Below, one piece after another: positions 43,785 to 54,810 of a DNA stretch of 64,000 nucleotides. The stretch is from Trichostrongylus colubriformis (taxonomy: Eukaryota; Nematoda; Chromadorea; Rhabditida; Trichostrongylidae), in the NCBI GenBank assembly GCA_963978905.1, contig OZ022260.1, positions 9,785,725 to 9,849,724 of the forward strand. Reading direction: 5' to 3'. Made by a program: the position numbers and the translations under genes. The notes under the pieces were generated by a model. That model did not search any database, was not told the DNA's origin, and saw only the letters and a list, made by a program, of their open reading frames with translations. The number at the start of each line of letters is the position of its first letter. Position 1 is the stretch's first letter.

Positions 43785-44095
43785 TGGGTCACGCAAATGA
43801 AAGTTAGGGGTCTAATAAGAAGACTACATGTGGCGAAATTCCTGATGAGGAATGGCGCCCCTGGCTTCATGAGAGCCGTCTTCCTCAACAGCTGTCACTT
43901 GTTTTATCCCAGCCCGCCCCTTTTTTCGGCCCCGCCCGCCCCTTTCAAGAATAAACTGCAGGAAGTGGGTCTTTTTCTGGGATTTTTGACCGTTTCATTC
44001 CGTTATTCCTTCACTATCGTACTACCAAGCACTCTACCTTCATATTTGATGATCCCTCCATAATCTTCCCAAATTACCCCTATCACGCCTTTAAT
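43785..44095. repeat. Repeat R3, right arm of the inverted pair
   Basis: Inverted counterpart of 41880-42150; contains atgagagccgtcttcctcaa and two gcccgcccctttt blocks. Confidence 0.75.
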
Positions 44096-44263
44096 GGGTA
44101 TTTATTTATTCGGTCTTTGCAGACCTTATTTTTCAGATTCGCTAATTCCAATTTGAATTCTCATAATTCTACAATTTGTTTCAATTTTGATTCAAGTGAT
44201 TCTGTCTTAATAAACAATTATGAATATTTCATCCTACCGCGTTGTACCCACCCAGCCCGCAAC

Positions 44264-44488
44264 CTGGGGTGCGTCATTAGGGCAGAAAATACGCGTCAAG
44301 GAGTGCCGCGTGCGACCCAGAGGTATTGTGTAGAAAGAACATGAAGCGACTACCCCTCTATCCTGCTTTATTGGTGAAGCCCGGTGTGAACTTTTCTAGT
44401 ACGTACGACACCCTTACTTCGCATACATCCCGTGGCGCACCGCTCTCGACAAGCAGAGATTTCAGTTCTAATGACACACATCCGTCGG
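44264..44488. mobile_element. Diverged MITE of the 29037-29257 family
   Basis: Left ggggtgcgtcattagggcag and right cagttctaatgacacacatc are inverted. About 225 bp, so close in length to the type copy. Confidence 0.6.
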
Positions 44489-44649
44489 ACCCACTCGATT
44501 TCCCATCCGCGGTTCCCCTGAAAGAAGAGCTCCAATCATTCTTGCGCATCATTACAGGTGGAAAATGCATTCAAAAGCTTCAACTATTCTAACTGGAGAA
44601 TTGGATCCAAGACACATTTTAATGGCTAATCACGGGTCGAGCATCAGGT

Positions 44650-44750
44650 AATGCTCAAAGTTCGCGATTCCCGTGTGTCACACGATTCAGGTGGGAGGAA
44701 ACTGATACATGTCTATCAAGCGACTCAGGCAATCGCACGATTCTGAACAA
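44650..44750. repeat. Short GC-word MITE copy
   Basis: Left aatgctcaaagttcgcgatt and right gcacgattctgaacaatatc are diverged inverted ends of the 1235-1904 family. Confidence 0.5.
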
Positions 44751-44817
44751 TATCTTATCCTATGTATTCGCCTATCTATAAGTTAATAGTCGTTATCTTC
44801 TTCAAAACACTATGGGT

Positions 44818-44887
44818 ATGCAGTGTGGTTTACTTTTAGAACTGGTGTTTTATTCGTTGTTAGCTCAATCCATTATCAACATTCAAT
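44818..44887 (+). promoter_or_regulatory. Conserved 5' flank shared by the two PDZ gene copies
   Basis: gcagtgtggtttacttttag and agaactggtgttttattcgt are repeated almost unchanged before the start codon of the second copy (61205-61260). The block was duplicated with the gene and probably holds the 5' UTR and a promoter or trans-splice region. Confidence 0.45.
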
Positions 44888-47800
44888 ATGGCCGAGGGAG
44901 TGAGTGTTTTCGGAAACCGATGCCGTAATAAGGGCAGAGTAACTTGCTGTGGATTTTCTAGGGTAATGGACAAATAGAAATCGAAATCCCGATGGAAGAA
45001 GGAGAGCCACTTGGAGCTACACCAAACGATAAGCTTGTTATTACTAAAATACAAGGCGGTACCCTTGCTGACGGAAAGCTGAAGGTGTGCCTAGGTGGCA
45101 TTCAGAGTTCGCCTTTCAGGCAATCAGGGGATCGCCTAATCGAAACATGTTTTGCTTTTTGCCTAATCGCCTAAATTGCGAACTCTCAACAACGCCTGAT
45201 GTGATTGAAAATTTGTTAGGGCAGAAATGGCGTAACATTGTGTTTTATAGATTGGCGATCAAATTCTCAAAGTGAACGGACAGCCGATAACTGATACGAG
45301 CAACTTTTTTAGAGCACTTCGTTTTGCTCCACCAATGGCAAGACTCACCATTTTGAGGTGAGCGAAGTTCAGCCATCAGCCTATCAAGCACCTCACTCTT
45401 GATAAGACCGACGTTCACATTGAGCTGCATTCATACTTTGCGAGCGAGTTTCGTGCGAGAGGAAAGTGCCGCACGAAAGCTGCAGCGCATATATGCATCG
45501 GGCTCGTAGATATGTCAGCAAGTATTATTTGCAAATACGGAGGACACAACAAGGTACGTATCGTGCGGCCATCTGCGTTTCGTGTGAAACGCATGGCCGT
45601 GGCCCGCGTGTGTAGCCCTACGTCGAATTTTCGCGCGGCCGCGCGCGACGAAAGGCGCGGCGGATTTATTCGTGCGTGATCGCGTATATTGCGTACACTC
45701 CCTTCGAAGTTTGACGCCCGAAACTTTCTTGATTGGGAGCGTTATCATGTAGTTAGTGTTTCTTTTACCTTTTACTTCACAACCTTGTCTTCCCAAGGTA
45801 CAGCTTTCGCCGACGATGCACAATGCGGAGGTATGTGGCGATTGGTCGGACTTCCGCTCGCGGTGTCGCACTTGCACCGCCGTCAGTACGACTTGTCGCA
45901 CTCGTTTGAAATTTCACCCAGGATAGAGTGGGCTGGTACCGTGAGGAATCCTTAAAGATTGCAAGTTGGAAGATTTGGAAGTTCGCCTATGTTGTGGTTG
46001 CTGCTGTTACAAGAGATAAGACCACAAAGATTCTGCAGTCGCCGCACTGCTCGCCGCAGGCGGTGCGCGAAAATTTGAGCAATCGCCAGACACCCGCAAT
46101 GCGGTAACTCGTGTACCCAATTTGCAAAGTCGCGACCACGCGCGCTGCCAAGTATGAATGAAACGTTGCGTGGGGAAGAGCAAGTTGTACCCCACGCTAG
46201 CTGCTATATCACCAGGCGTCATAATCCAACACAGAAACTGTGATAACTGTAAGATGAGTATTGGTTGTGCCATCAACTTGCTGCGGTCATCTATTCTTCT
46301 TTTCCCACCACTATCTCTGTCCGTCACAGAAGCTCTGCCTCATCTCGTACTTTCGACAGCTACATTTCAAGACGTCAGTGTAAAGATTTCTTGGCAATAA
46401 TTACGCTAGGAATTCTGATATACCGCAATATCACGACTCCACGACTAGTAACCGAGCAACCATCAATACGCATCCAAGTGTTCTAATCGCTAGCCTGCAT
46501 AAATCGCATAATCACAACTGTGTCCACGTTCTTCGTCGAATTTCCAGAGATCAGAAAAAAGCCGAAGAACTTGAAGCTCGCTTTCAAATTCCTGAGGCAC
46601 GTGCAAAATTCATTCAGAGACGAGACGGATACATCTACTTTGTGAGGGCAATGAGTAATTGAATTTACACTCTTTGAATATGTAGAAAGATGCGGTAGTT
46701 TTCAGTTGGCGAAATTGGTTTGGCAGCCGAATGGACCAAAACTTGGTCTCGGTATAAAGCACTTCCAAAACCGTGTGCTTGTTTCACGTTGTGATCCCGG
46801 TTCCCTGTCAGCTACCCAATTAGCGGTGAGCAGATCTGTACTGTAACAAGTGATACTACTTGATACGCTGTGATAGTTTGTAATACTGCCAAGATGAACA
46901 TGCAGAAGAATTCACCACAATCAAGCAGTTTCAAAGTCATGCAGTTTTAAGGTCGGCGATCACATTATTGATATTGATGGTGTGCCTGTGACTGATAAGG
47001 ATGTAGCGAGGGATCTTCTAATCAAAGCGCTACAAGTCAGTTAGCAGCTCCATCTCGAATACAACCACCAGGTAGGACGAGCCTTCCAAAGCCATGAAAT
47101 CGCTCTCCTCAGGAAAAGAAAGAAGTGTCATCAGTGGTGGAGAGACCTGAGACGATGGAAGCGAAACATTGGACCCAACAGGCCCTTGTCACTCAGGTAA
47201 TCCTCTGTGAAAACGAAGACGCCTGGATATGAAAGTTTAATGTGTACTTTCCAAGGTTTCCCAACCGCCATCTGTCCAGATGAACTCGGATGTACGTGCC
47301 ATAGCAGCTCGTGAACGTAGCAAAGTCAAACAACCGAAGCCGGTATGATTTCTGTTTAATCGAATGCATGGGAGAATCATCAGATTCCTTACACTTCCAT
47401 ATAGTTCGCTAGCGTTTGTGTATCGACATCGCCAACGACCGATTGTAGAATCGTAAAAGAACACTGAGGCAGTCGCAGGCTCTAATGACAGCATTCACGA
47501 CAATGGACCTAGTGGAACTAACGGAATTGTGAAATTGGTGAAAAGTATTAGATGCGTATCGATCGTGAGAAGTAGAAGTAGCGGCATCAGATAGGCATCG
47601 ATCTCAATATGAATACAGTGACAATTTGCGTTCTACCGGATTTTTAAAAACATTTGCGTCAACTCCGTCTGCATTAGGTGTATACAGGGGGTGCCAAAAA
47701 AGAATTAATTTTGCCCACAGCTCACATCTGCCAATTATACAAAACATAGGGATACGAAAGAGATGAAAGTATTGGGGCAAAATATTCCCGAAATGTTCCT

Positions 47801-50800
47801 CTAAAAGCAGGAACAAGCTGTGGCTCCCTGTATTCACCTTTATAAAAATATGGAGCTTTCATTCGGCGCAGTCGGGCTTCGGAGTGCCTACAGTATCAAG
47901 GTCCGCTTGAAATAGTGAAGCCAGGCTCCGTGATAGGTCTTTTGTGGGAAGCTTCCTGAGGATTGGCCCTTCGGTTCATGCAAGTCACAAAGCCCCTGTT
48001 GCTTGGGCAAGGCTGCTATGATCCGAAGTATCATTTTCATGCCCAAATCCGCCTCCGGAGGTGTTTCGGTGGTAAGGGCACGTTTTGGCTCTTGGAAACG
48101 AAGGGCGCTGGGAACCCGGAAAAAACGGAATCTTAAAAAACACCACCCAGCATGAATCCCCTTATGTACCCAGAATGAACGGACCACAGCAAGGTTGTGA
48201 ACGAGGAACGAAATTTCGGATTTTACCCAGTTGAGGTGACACATCTTGTTTACTCTTTCTCCGCTCCCGTTCCTACTCGTGCAGAAGGCTGCCACGGTGT
48301 ATAGTGATAGAGTGAGGTCTGCTCTTGAATCTGGGGTTGAGAATACCTCAACAGAATTTGCTGTAGTTCGACTGAAGTGGGGTGAAAATGGAGAAGACAA
48401 AATTACTTTTCTTTTAGCACCCCCTGTATATACCATTTCCACTTCAAATGGGACATTTTTCAAACCATCAAATCACTTACATAGGACTTTTTCAAATCAA
48501 ATCAGACATTTTTCAAATCACCTAGGACACTTTTCATATCGAATCGGACTTTTTCATATCACCATGGACGATTTTTAACCCACATTAGACTTTTTTCAAA
48601 CCACCCAGAACATTTTTTGAATAAAAATGGATGTTTTTCAATTCAAGTCGGACAACTTCCTATGAACATTTCTGAATGTTCTGATGAGAAGCGTATAACA
48701 CAAAACACATGTGTCAAATGGCAGTACCCGTCGATAAATAGCCGCTTTTCAAAAAGAATTGCCGCGTCAAGCGCGCGAAATACTAACGCGGCGGCTTGAC
48801 TTTCGTAATCCCTTCAGTTGTGACGAAACTGCGTACTGTCCAGTCTGCTTCACGAGTCATCCATGAGCAGCGATGAGAGCTCAATTTCTGGTGAGCGGCG
48901 ACGTTATAGGCGGACGGCTTTGGCACAAAAGGAAATCCTCGTCAAGTTTGTACAAGTGAACCGAAGATCGATCCATGAAGCCGCTCATGTCGTTGGCGTT
49001 AAGGAGAGTACGGCAAGGAATGTCACCAGCGCGTACAGGAAAAAAGGTGTCATTGTCCAGCGTAGCTGTGGAGGATACAACAGATCAAAGCTGACCGCGG
49101 ACGTGCTGCAGCGCATTGAAGTGATCGTGGAGCAACATCCAGAAGATACCTTGCAAAAGTTTCAGGAACGGCTGAAGAAAGTGAACATCGAGTTGGCCGT
49201 TTCTTCTATTTTCAACGCCCTAAAAAAGTTGAAGATTACACTGAAGAAATGCCACTATGAATTGGACCGAGTCAACATTGCAGCAACAATTGCAAGTCGA
49301 CAAGCATATGCCATTGACTTCTCATCACACGCATCCCAAGATAAAGAAAAAAAGAAAAATGCATCTTCATCGACAAAAGTGGTTTCAACCTTCACTTACC
49401 GTAGAACTTGAGCTCGCTAAAGGAGAGGAACACGCGCCAACGTCGCAGTGCCAACGGTCAGAGGCCGAATAGTGACGCTGATTTTAGCTATGAACAATCA
49501 AGGTGTCGTATATACGAAGATCATCACTGATGGAACCTGCAATACTCAGAAGTCCTGCACATTCGTCGAGGAACTTGTGGCACAGATCAATGGGAGGGAC
49601 GACATGGATGGTGCATGGCTAATCATGGATAAGGCTAGGATTCATAAAACGACCTAGCTGCGTGACATCTTGGACGGTACATCTTACCAGTTGAAGTTTC
49701 TATCTCCTTACTCCTACATGCTCAACCCGGGGGAGAATCACTTCAAAGGTAAAGACGGCAGCGAAGTAACGCTTCTAAGTAACGTGACGGCCGAGCGGAC
49801 GCTGAGCGGGGTAATTCAAGAAAGCATCGGCACGGTAACGCAGCAGGATTACGCGAACTATTTTTTACACGTAATGATGAACATGACGGCTGCTGCGGCA
49901 GAGCAACCCTTTAGTAACTGAACACGTTTACATAATCTGTATACTTTTTTGTGAAAAAAATTGTAGTTTTCGTCATTAAGAATACACTATGAAGTTCAAT
50001 AAAAAACCCCAATAAGCAACAAAAACAAAAAAATCAAAAAACAACAGATGAAAAACGTTCATGTTGATGTGTAGACGTCTTTTTTGACTTGAGAAACGTC
50101 CCATTTGGTTTGAAAATCGTCCCTGGTGGTTTGAAAAACGTCCAATTTGGTTTCAACAATGTCCTGGGTGGTTCAAAAGGCGACCAGTTTGATTTGAAAA
50201 TATCTCGGGTGGTTTCAAAAGCGTCCAAGTTGATTTGAAAGATGTCCTGGGTGGTTTGAAAAGCGTCCAAATTGATTTGAAAGATGTCCTGGGTGGTTTG
50301 AAAACATCTGATTTGGTTTGAAAAATGTCCTAGGTGTTCTGAAGTGTCCAGTTCAAAGTAGAAATGAACTGTATAACCCTTGGCCAAAAGTTTATAGCTT
50401 GGTTCTCAGAATTTTCTCTGTTTTCAAGCGAAGAACAACAGTATTTACACCTTCATAGCTATAGATCATCACATAACCCAATGAAAACCCACTCAACCAA
50501 CTCCAGCAAAAAATGTGTGCACCTTCGAATCAGTACCGCCCTTTTTATGGCGAGTAAGTGCACTTTGCAAAGTCAGAAGGCAAAATCGATCCAAAAATAA
50601 TCGATAAGATTGGAGAGTATCCCACCAGTGGGAAGTGTTCGTATGGGCTCGCAATAAGGAAAGCTGGCAACTTATTGTTAGACCTGTTCAAAGACGGAGA
50701 CCATCCGACAACCACTTGAAAGAATTATGCATTAGTGGGTCTTCATGGGCCAAATGTAAAAGACCGTCGGTGAGAGGAGGCCGGGGCTCGTCACATCCCC

Positions 50801-51083
50801 TCTGGCACACTAGAGGCGTGGCGAAAATGCTTTTAACGCTTTCCTGCCATAATGATCCAGCTAAGTTCCTTCATCTGTCGATATGGGATGGTTCTCTCAA
50901 TTTACACAAGGGAATAGCACGAAATGTAATGGAAATACTGACTCATTTTCTTGTCAGGCTCCAAAGTCAATTCTGAAACCAAATTCGGGGAATACCAAGA
51001 ACGTCAGAATCAGCGAAGAAGTCTTCTCACATATCATCGCTTCCGATAACGAAGGACGACAACTCAGACCTGTCCGTAAATAA
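44888..51083 (+). CDS. Two-PDZ-domain protein gene, nine exons, 278 codons
   Basis: Exons: 44888-44899, 44962-45084, 45251-45357, 46548-46641, 46706-46825, 46952-47035, 47113-47196, 47256-47342 and 50958-51083 (stop TAA). All junctions are GT-AG and in phase. PDZ1 (about residues 5-80) has [20 protein letters not shown] with PLGA as the carboxylate-binding loop, then [14 protein letters not shown] linker ([20 protein letters not shown]) leads to PDZ2 (about 115-185): [20 protein letters not shown] and [17 protein letters not shown]. The C-terminal tail is polar; the last exon has a KSILKP...[10 protein letters not shown] motif. PDZ domains bind C-terminal peptides of partners and act as cytoplasmic scaffolds; ligands are unknown here. 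Intron 8 (3.6 kb) holds two transposons. AATAAA follows at 51104. Confidence 0.82.
45092..45199. mobile_element. 105-bp MITE inside intron 2 of the PDZ gene
   Basis: Left ggtggcattcagagttcgcc and right gcgaactctcaacaacgcct are inverted ends of the 1235-1904 family. Intron 2 is 166 bp here but 65 bp in the second gene copy, which lacks this insert. Confidence 0.75.
45613..45730. repeat. Left part of the 25383-26168 element family
   Basis: gtagccctacgtcgaatttt followed by gcgtacactcccttcgaagt matches 25400-25470. The right end was not found. Lies in intron 3 of the PDZ gene. Confidence 0.5.
47685..48426. mobile_element. Tc1/mariner-type non-autonomous element in PDZ intron 8
   Basis: Inverted ends CAGGGGGTGCCAAAAAAGAA / CAGGGGGTGCTAAAAGAAAA (right end reversed), about 34 bp, bordered by TA (47683-47684 and 48427-48428). 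742 bp. A 191-codon minus frame across it (48463-47888) has no transposase motif and is probably fortuitous. Confidence 0.75.
48433..50371. mobile_element. Tc1/mariner-type element with minisatellite inverted ends
   Basis: The two ends are long inverted regions (about 48433-48665 and 50045-50371), each built of tandem units of roughly 35-45 bp reading tttcaaaccaccaggac-like on the left and gtcctgggtggtttgaaaa on the right. They enclose one decayed transposase (48863-49921). TA borders at 48431-48432 and 50372-50373. It abuts the 47685-48426 element in a TATATA stretch. Confidence 0.78.
48863..49921 (+). pseudogene. Broken Tc1/mariner (IS630-type) transposase
   Basis: ATG at 48863. The N-terminal half has a helix-turn-helix ([20 protein letters not shown]) and a second DNA-binding segment ([20 protein letters not shown]). 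The frame is lost near 49390, resumes at about 49448 with [20 protein letters not shown] and [14 protein letters not shown] (second catalytic Asp region, MDKARIH for the usual MDNAxxH), meets a stop at 49657, then reads [20 protein letters not shown], the third catalytic region (P-x-S-P-x-L-N-P-x-E). The first catalytic block is degraded. One frameshift and one stop make it non-functional; total about 350 codons, the usual length. Confidence 0.82.
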
Positions 51084-51103
51084 AATGCGAATCAATACCG
51101 TCT

Positions 51104-51109
51104 AATAAA
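51104..51109 (+). terminator. Poly(A) signal of the PDZ gene
   Basis: AATAAA 21 bp after the stop codon. Confidence 0.7.
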
Positions 51110-51478
51110 CGCTACAATTGTTCGTTTCACATTATCTTATATCAAACATCATTACACCAAACAAACAAAGTAGTAACGTATTGCGTCCCATGCTTTATAA
51201 GTCCTTGCACTCCGAAAATCTCTACTATTTCCTTTTTATATAAAGTACAATGCGCACAAATATTATTGTGTCCTAGGCACACTTGGGTGATAATATAGCA
51301 ACATGAAAACTGAAAAGTTCCATGGCATGTAAATCAAAGATGCGTAGCTAAATATGAACATGCCGCAAGAGAGAGGAAGATAATAATTACCACCATTGTT
51401 TCCCGATAAAATCCTTGTACAGACTACGGAATCGATTTTAAGTGTTGTCTAGTGTAAGCAGAGTGTAGCATGGCAACA

Positions 51479-53990
51479 TCCTACTATATATAATTCGCTT
51501 AGCATGTCTGTGTGTGTGTGTTTGTGTGTGTGTCCGTCTGTGTGTCACGAAATTCATATCTCGCGTCGCAGTAAAGCTTGGACCATGAATTTTACAAATG
51601 ATGTAAGGGGTGGGAAGGGGACACTAATGGAGGTGGATCGAAGGTGATAGCAACTGATAAGGGCTGATAAGGAGCTGCGGAAGACAAAAGTCGCCAAATC
51701 CGTTTCGTCTTTCGCGTTGATCCAAGAGCGTTCACACTCATAGGTGTTCAGCAGGATGGGCCAGGGACATTAATGATGGGTGACTCGCATTGATAACGGT
51801 TGATAAGATTCGATAAGGAGCGTAAATGGGCTAGAGTCGTCGAGTCCGTTTCGCTTTTCGCACTGATCCTGGAGCGCTCATACTCACAGGTCTCTTGCGG
51901 AGAGGGACGGGGACATTGATGGTGGGTGATCCACATTGATAACGGTTGATAAGATTCGATAATGAGCGTAAAAAGACCAGAGTCGTCCAATCCATTTTAA
52001 CTTTCGGTTTGATCCCAGAGCGTTCATACTCACATAGTGTTTTGTGGAGTGGGACAGGGCCATTGATGGTGTGTGATCCACCTTGATAACGGTTGATAAG
52101 ATTTGATAAGGAGCGTAAATGGGCTAGAGTCGTCGAATCCGTTTCGCTTTTCGCATTGATCCTTGAGCGCTCATACTCACAGGTCTCTTGCGGAGTGGGA
52201 CGGGGACATTGATGGTGGGTGATCCACATTGATAACGGTTGATAAGATTCGATAATGAGCGTAAAAGACCAGAGTCGTCCAATCCATTTTAACTTTCGGG
52301 TTGATCCCAGAGCGTTCATGCTCACATAGTGTTTTGTGGAGTGGGACAGGGACATTGATGGTGGGTGATCCACCTTGATAACGGTTGATAAGATTTGATA
52401 AGGAGCGTAAATGGGCTAGAGTCGTCGAATCCGTTTCGCTTTTCGCATTGATCCTTGAGCGCTCATACTCACAGGTCTCTTGCGGAGTGGGACGGGGACA
52501 TTGATGGTGGGTGATCCACATTGATAACGGTTGATAAGATTCGATAATGAGCGTAAAAAGACCAGAGTCGTCCAATCCATTTTAACTTTCGGGTTGATCC
52601 CAGAGCGTTCATACTCACATAGTGTTTTGTGGAGTGGGACAGGGACATTGATGGTGGGTGATCCACCTTGATAACGGTTGATAAGATTTGATAAGGAGCG
52701 TAAATGGGCTAGAGTCATCGAATCCGTTTCGCTTTTCGCATTGATCCTTGAGCGCTCATACTCACAGGTCTCTTGCGGAGTGGGACGAGGACATTGATGG
52801 TGGGTGATCCACATTGATAACGGTTGATAAGATTCGATAATGAGCGTAAAAAGACCAGAGTCGTCCAATCCATTTTACCTTTCGGGTTGATCCCAGAGCG
52901 TTCATACTCGCATAGTGTTTTGTGGAGTGGGACAGGGACATTGATGGTGGGTGATCCACCTTGATAATGGTTGATAAGATTTGATAAGGAGCATGTGAAG
53001 GCAAATGTCGGCAAATTCGTTTCGCCTTTCGTGTTGATCAAGAGCGCCGACACTCATAGCTGTTTAGAGGGGTTGACGGGCACATCTATGGTGGGTGATC
53101 AAAATTGATAATGGCTGATAAGATTCGATAAGGAGCGTGAGAAGGGAAATGTCACCAAGGCCGGCTCGCTTTTCGGCTAACAGTGGAATGTTCACATTCG
53201 CAGGTATTGTAGGGTACGAGGACCTCAATGGTATTGTTGGGCACAAGGGCCTCAGTGATTCGAAAACGGCTCACAGTGGCTGATAAGGAACCGTTAGGAA
53301 TTGGATGTGATAAATTCCTTCACACCGTTTACTACTACTATATGATCTCTCTAGCAAAAGCGTCTGAGTCTCAGTGCCATTGGGTGAACACATTCTATGT
53401 TCTGATATCACTCGCCGATGTATCGACCGCTGAACTGCATGGCGTGTCAAAAAATGGTGCATTTCTCTTGATACTGCGATCTACACTGATAGTCATGATA
53501 CACCTATATTTGTGATAGCAAAGCAAGCGTTTCTCTTGGAATCATTTTCTAATGCGGTACTGGCAGCACCACTGGGTATCGACCGCTAGACTACACAAAA
53601 TTCCAAATTGAGCATGTTTACGAAAACGATAAACATCGATGAGCGGGATATGGATCTACCATCAATGTTTAGAAATTAGATGCTCAGCAAGTGAACAAAA
53701 TTTTTCCAACCAGTTGGCGGGCGCACACTACTCGCGCAATTCATGGCTATGTTGTGCAAAATGAGTTAGGTCGGCCCGACCACAGCTGTGCATGGAATTG
53801 AGCGAAATTTCCCTTCCTCTGCTCAGCTGAGCTATAGAACTGGAAAAAAGAAGAGAAGATGGCGTGATGAAAAAAAAAAGCTTTTCGATATTAATATACA
53901 GCACTCGCTTTGCATCGAACCCATTTTGCACGTTATCGACATGAATCGCGTGCAGTGGTGTGCGCCAGCCAACTGGTTCCTGTTTAATGA
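51479..53990. mobile_element. Single-arm relative of the 58-61 kb foldback, expanded by tandem repeats
   Basis: It begins TCCTACTATATATAATTCGC followed by a TGTGTG tract and cgaaattcatatctcgcgtc, exactly as both ends of 58030-61083, continues through about ten 147-bp units and unique sequence (53210-53700), and ends in a 280-bp palindrome (53711-53990, cagttggcgggcgcacacta and its inverse). A second long arm is absent. No ORF of significance; the minus frames across the repeats are period artefacts. Confidence 0.7.
51620..53210. repeat. Tandem array, ~147-bp unit with 293-bp dimer periodicity
   Basis: Each unit contains gataacggttgataagattc, gcgta-aa and a gttgatcc...gagcg block. Two unit types alternate: one with gggctagagtcgtcgaatcc and ggtctcttgcgga (51826, 52120, 52411, 52704), the other with agaccagagtcgtccaatcc and atagtgttttgtgg (51967, 52261, 52553, 52846). 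Spacing within each type is about 293 bp, so the array expanded by dimers (higher-order repeat). Outer units are more diverged. Confidence 0.88.
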
Positions 53991-53994
53991 AGAG

Positions 53995-54600
53995 AACGAC
54001 AATGGAATGAAATACTGGAGCACTCGAAGACACGCCTCGGTCGCAAAAAATTGTGAGAGTTATGGCCCCCACTACAGGATGTTGAGGTGCTGATTCACAG
54101 AATAAAGAAGAAGAAACCAATAAAAAGCCCCACAATCGCCAAAAATAAGGTCCCTGACCACAGTCTTCGTACGACAACTTCAGTCTAAAAACGAGTCTGC
54201 TAGATGTTATCGCGCAAATTGCTACGATATCACTTGTTACTCCCTGTTGAAGTTGCCTTCACTATTAAAGTGGCTGTCCAATTCAGTTTTATCGTAGAAT
54301 TTCTTCGCCACGTAAAAGCCACGTTAGAATTGTGTTCGTCCAGTGGCAGGTGTGATTTGGTTGAGTGCGCGGTTTGGTTGTGTTCAAGTAGGCACAACGC
54401 CGTGAGGATGCGCGGTGAAGCCACAATAAGGGTGCAACCTGAGCAGTTTCTGAGGGATCTACTCACACCATTAAGGTAATCTGATTATCGTGAGGTACGC
54501 CTCTGAGTTCCTCAAGGAGTTCTGCAGGCAAAACACCTAATGTTCTTCGAGAGGGGTGGTCTCCTTGCTCGAGGACATTTCAAGTTACTTTGCAATGCAA
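53995..54600. other. Spacer, no gene seen
   Basis: Short frames on both strands, no splice sites with coding pattern. Confidence 0.35.
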
Positions 54601-54810
54601 TGTTAGGACTTCTTCTGTTGTGCCAACGAGGTTGTTAGGTGGAATATTTATTAATGGCCTGACGTTCCGACCAGATCGTCTTCCTCAAAGGCCTAAACGT
54701 GGCTCAAGACTAGGATTTTGTCCACTACACCGTCAAACGCCCCATCCCCCTAGCGGTTTTGACGGAAATCTAGGAAATTACCGGAGAAGCCCCGTACGTC
54801 TGAAATAAAC

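Noticed and set aside
47463..47522. Possible terminal exon of the PDZ gene after GATTGTAG
   Set aside because: Poor acceptor and unusual composition. The 50958-51083 exon has a strong TTTCTTGTCAG acceptor, correct phase, a conserved-looking tail and a poly(A) signal.
47888..48463. 191-codon minus-strand ORF
   Set aside because: It lies almost wholly inside the 47685-48426 TIR element, crosses its end, and shows no transposase motif.
51479..51500. Helitron-like 5' end (TC... start, CTATATATA)
   Set aside because: The same sequence occurs inverted at both ends of 58030-61083, and no CTRR end with hairpin or Rep/helicase was seen.
51748..53053. Overlapping minus-strand ORFs of up to 180 codons with repeated SNLINRYQ-like blocks
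   Set aside because: They follow the 293-bp tandem periodicity (not a multiple of 3, so frames rotate) and have no start, splice or domain context.
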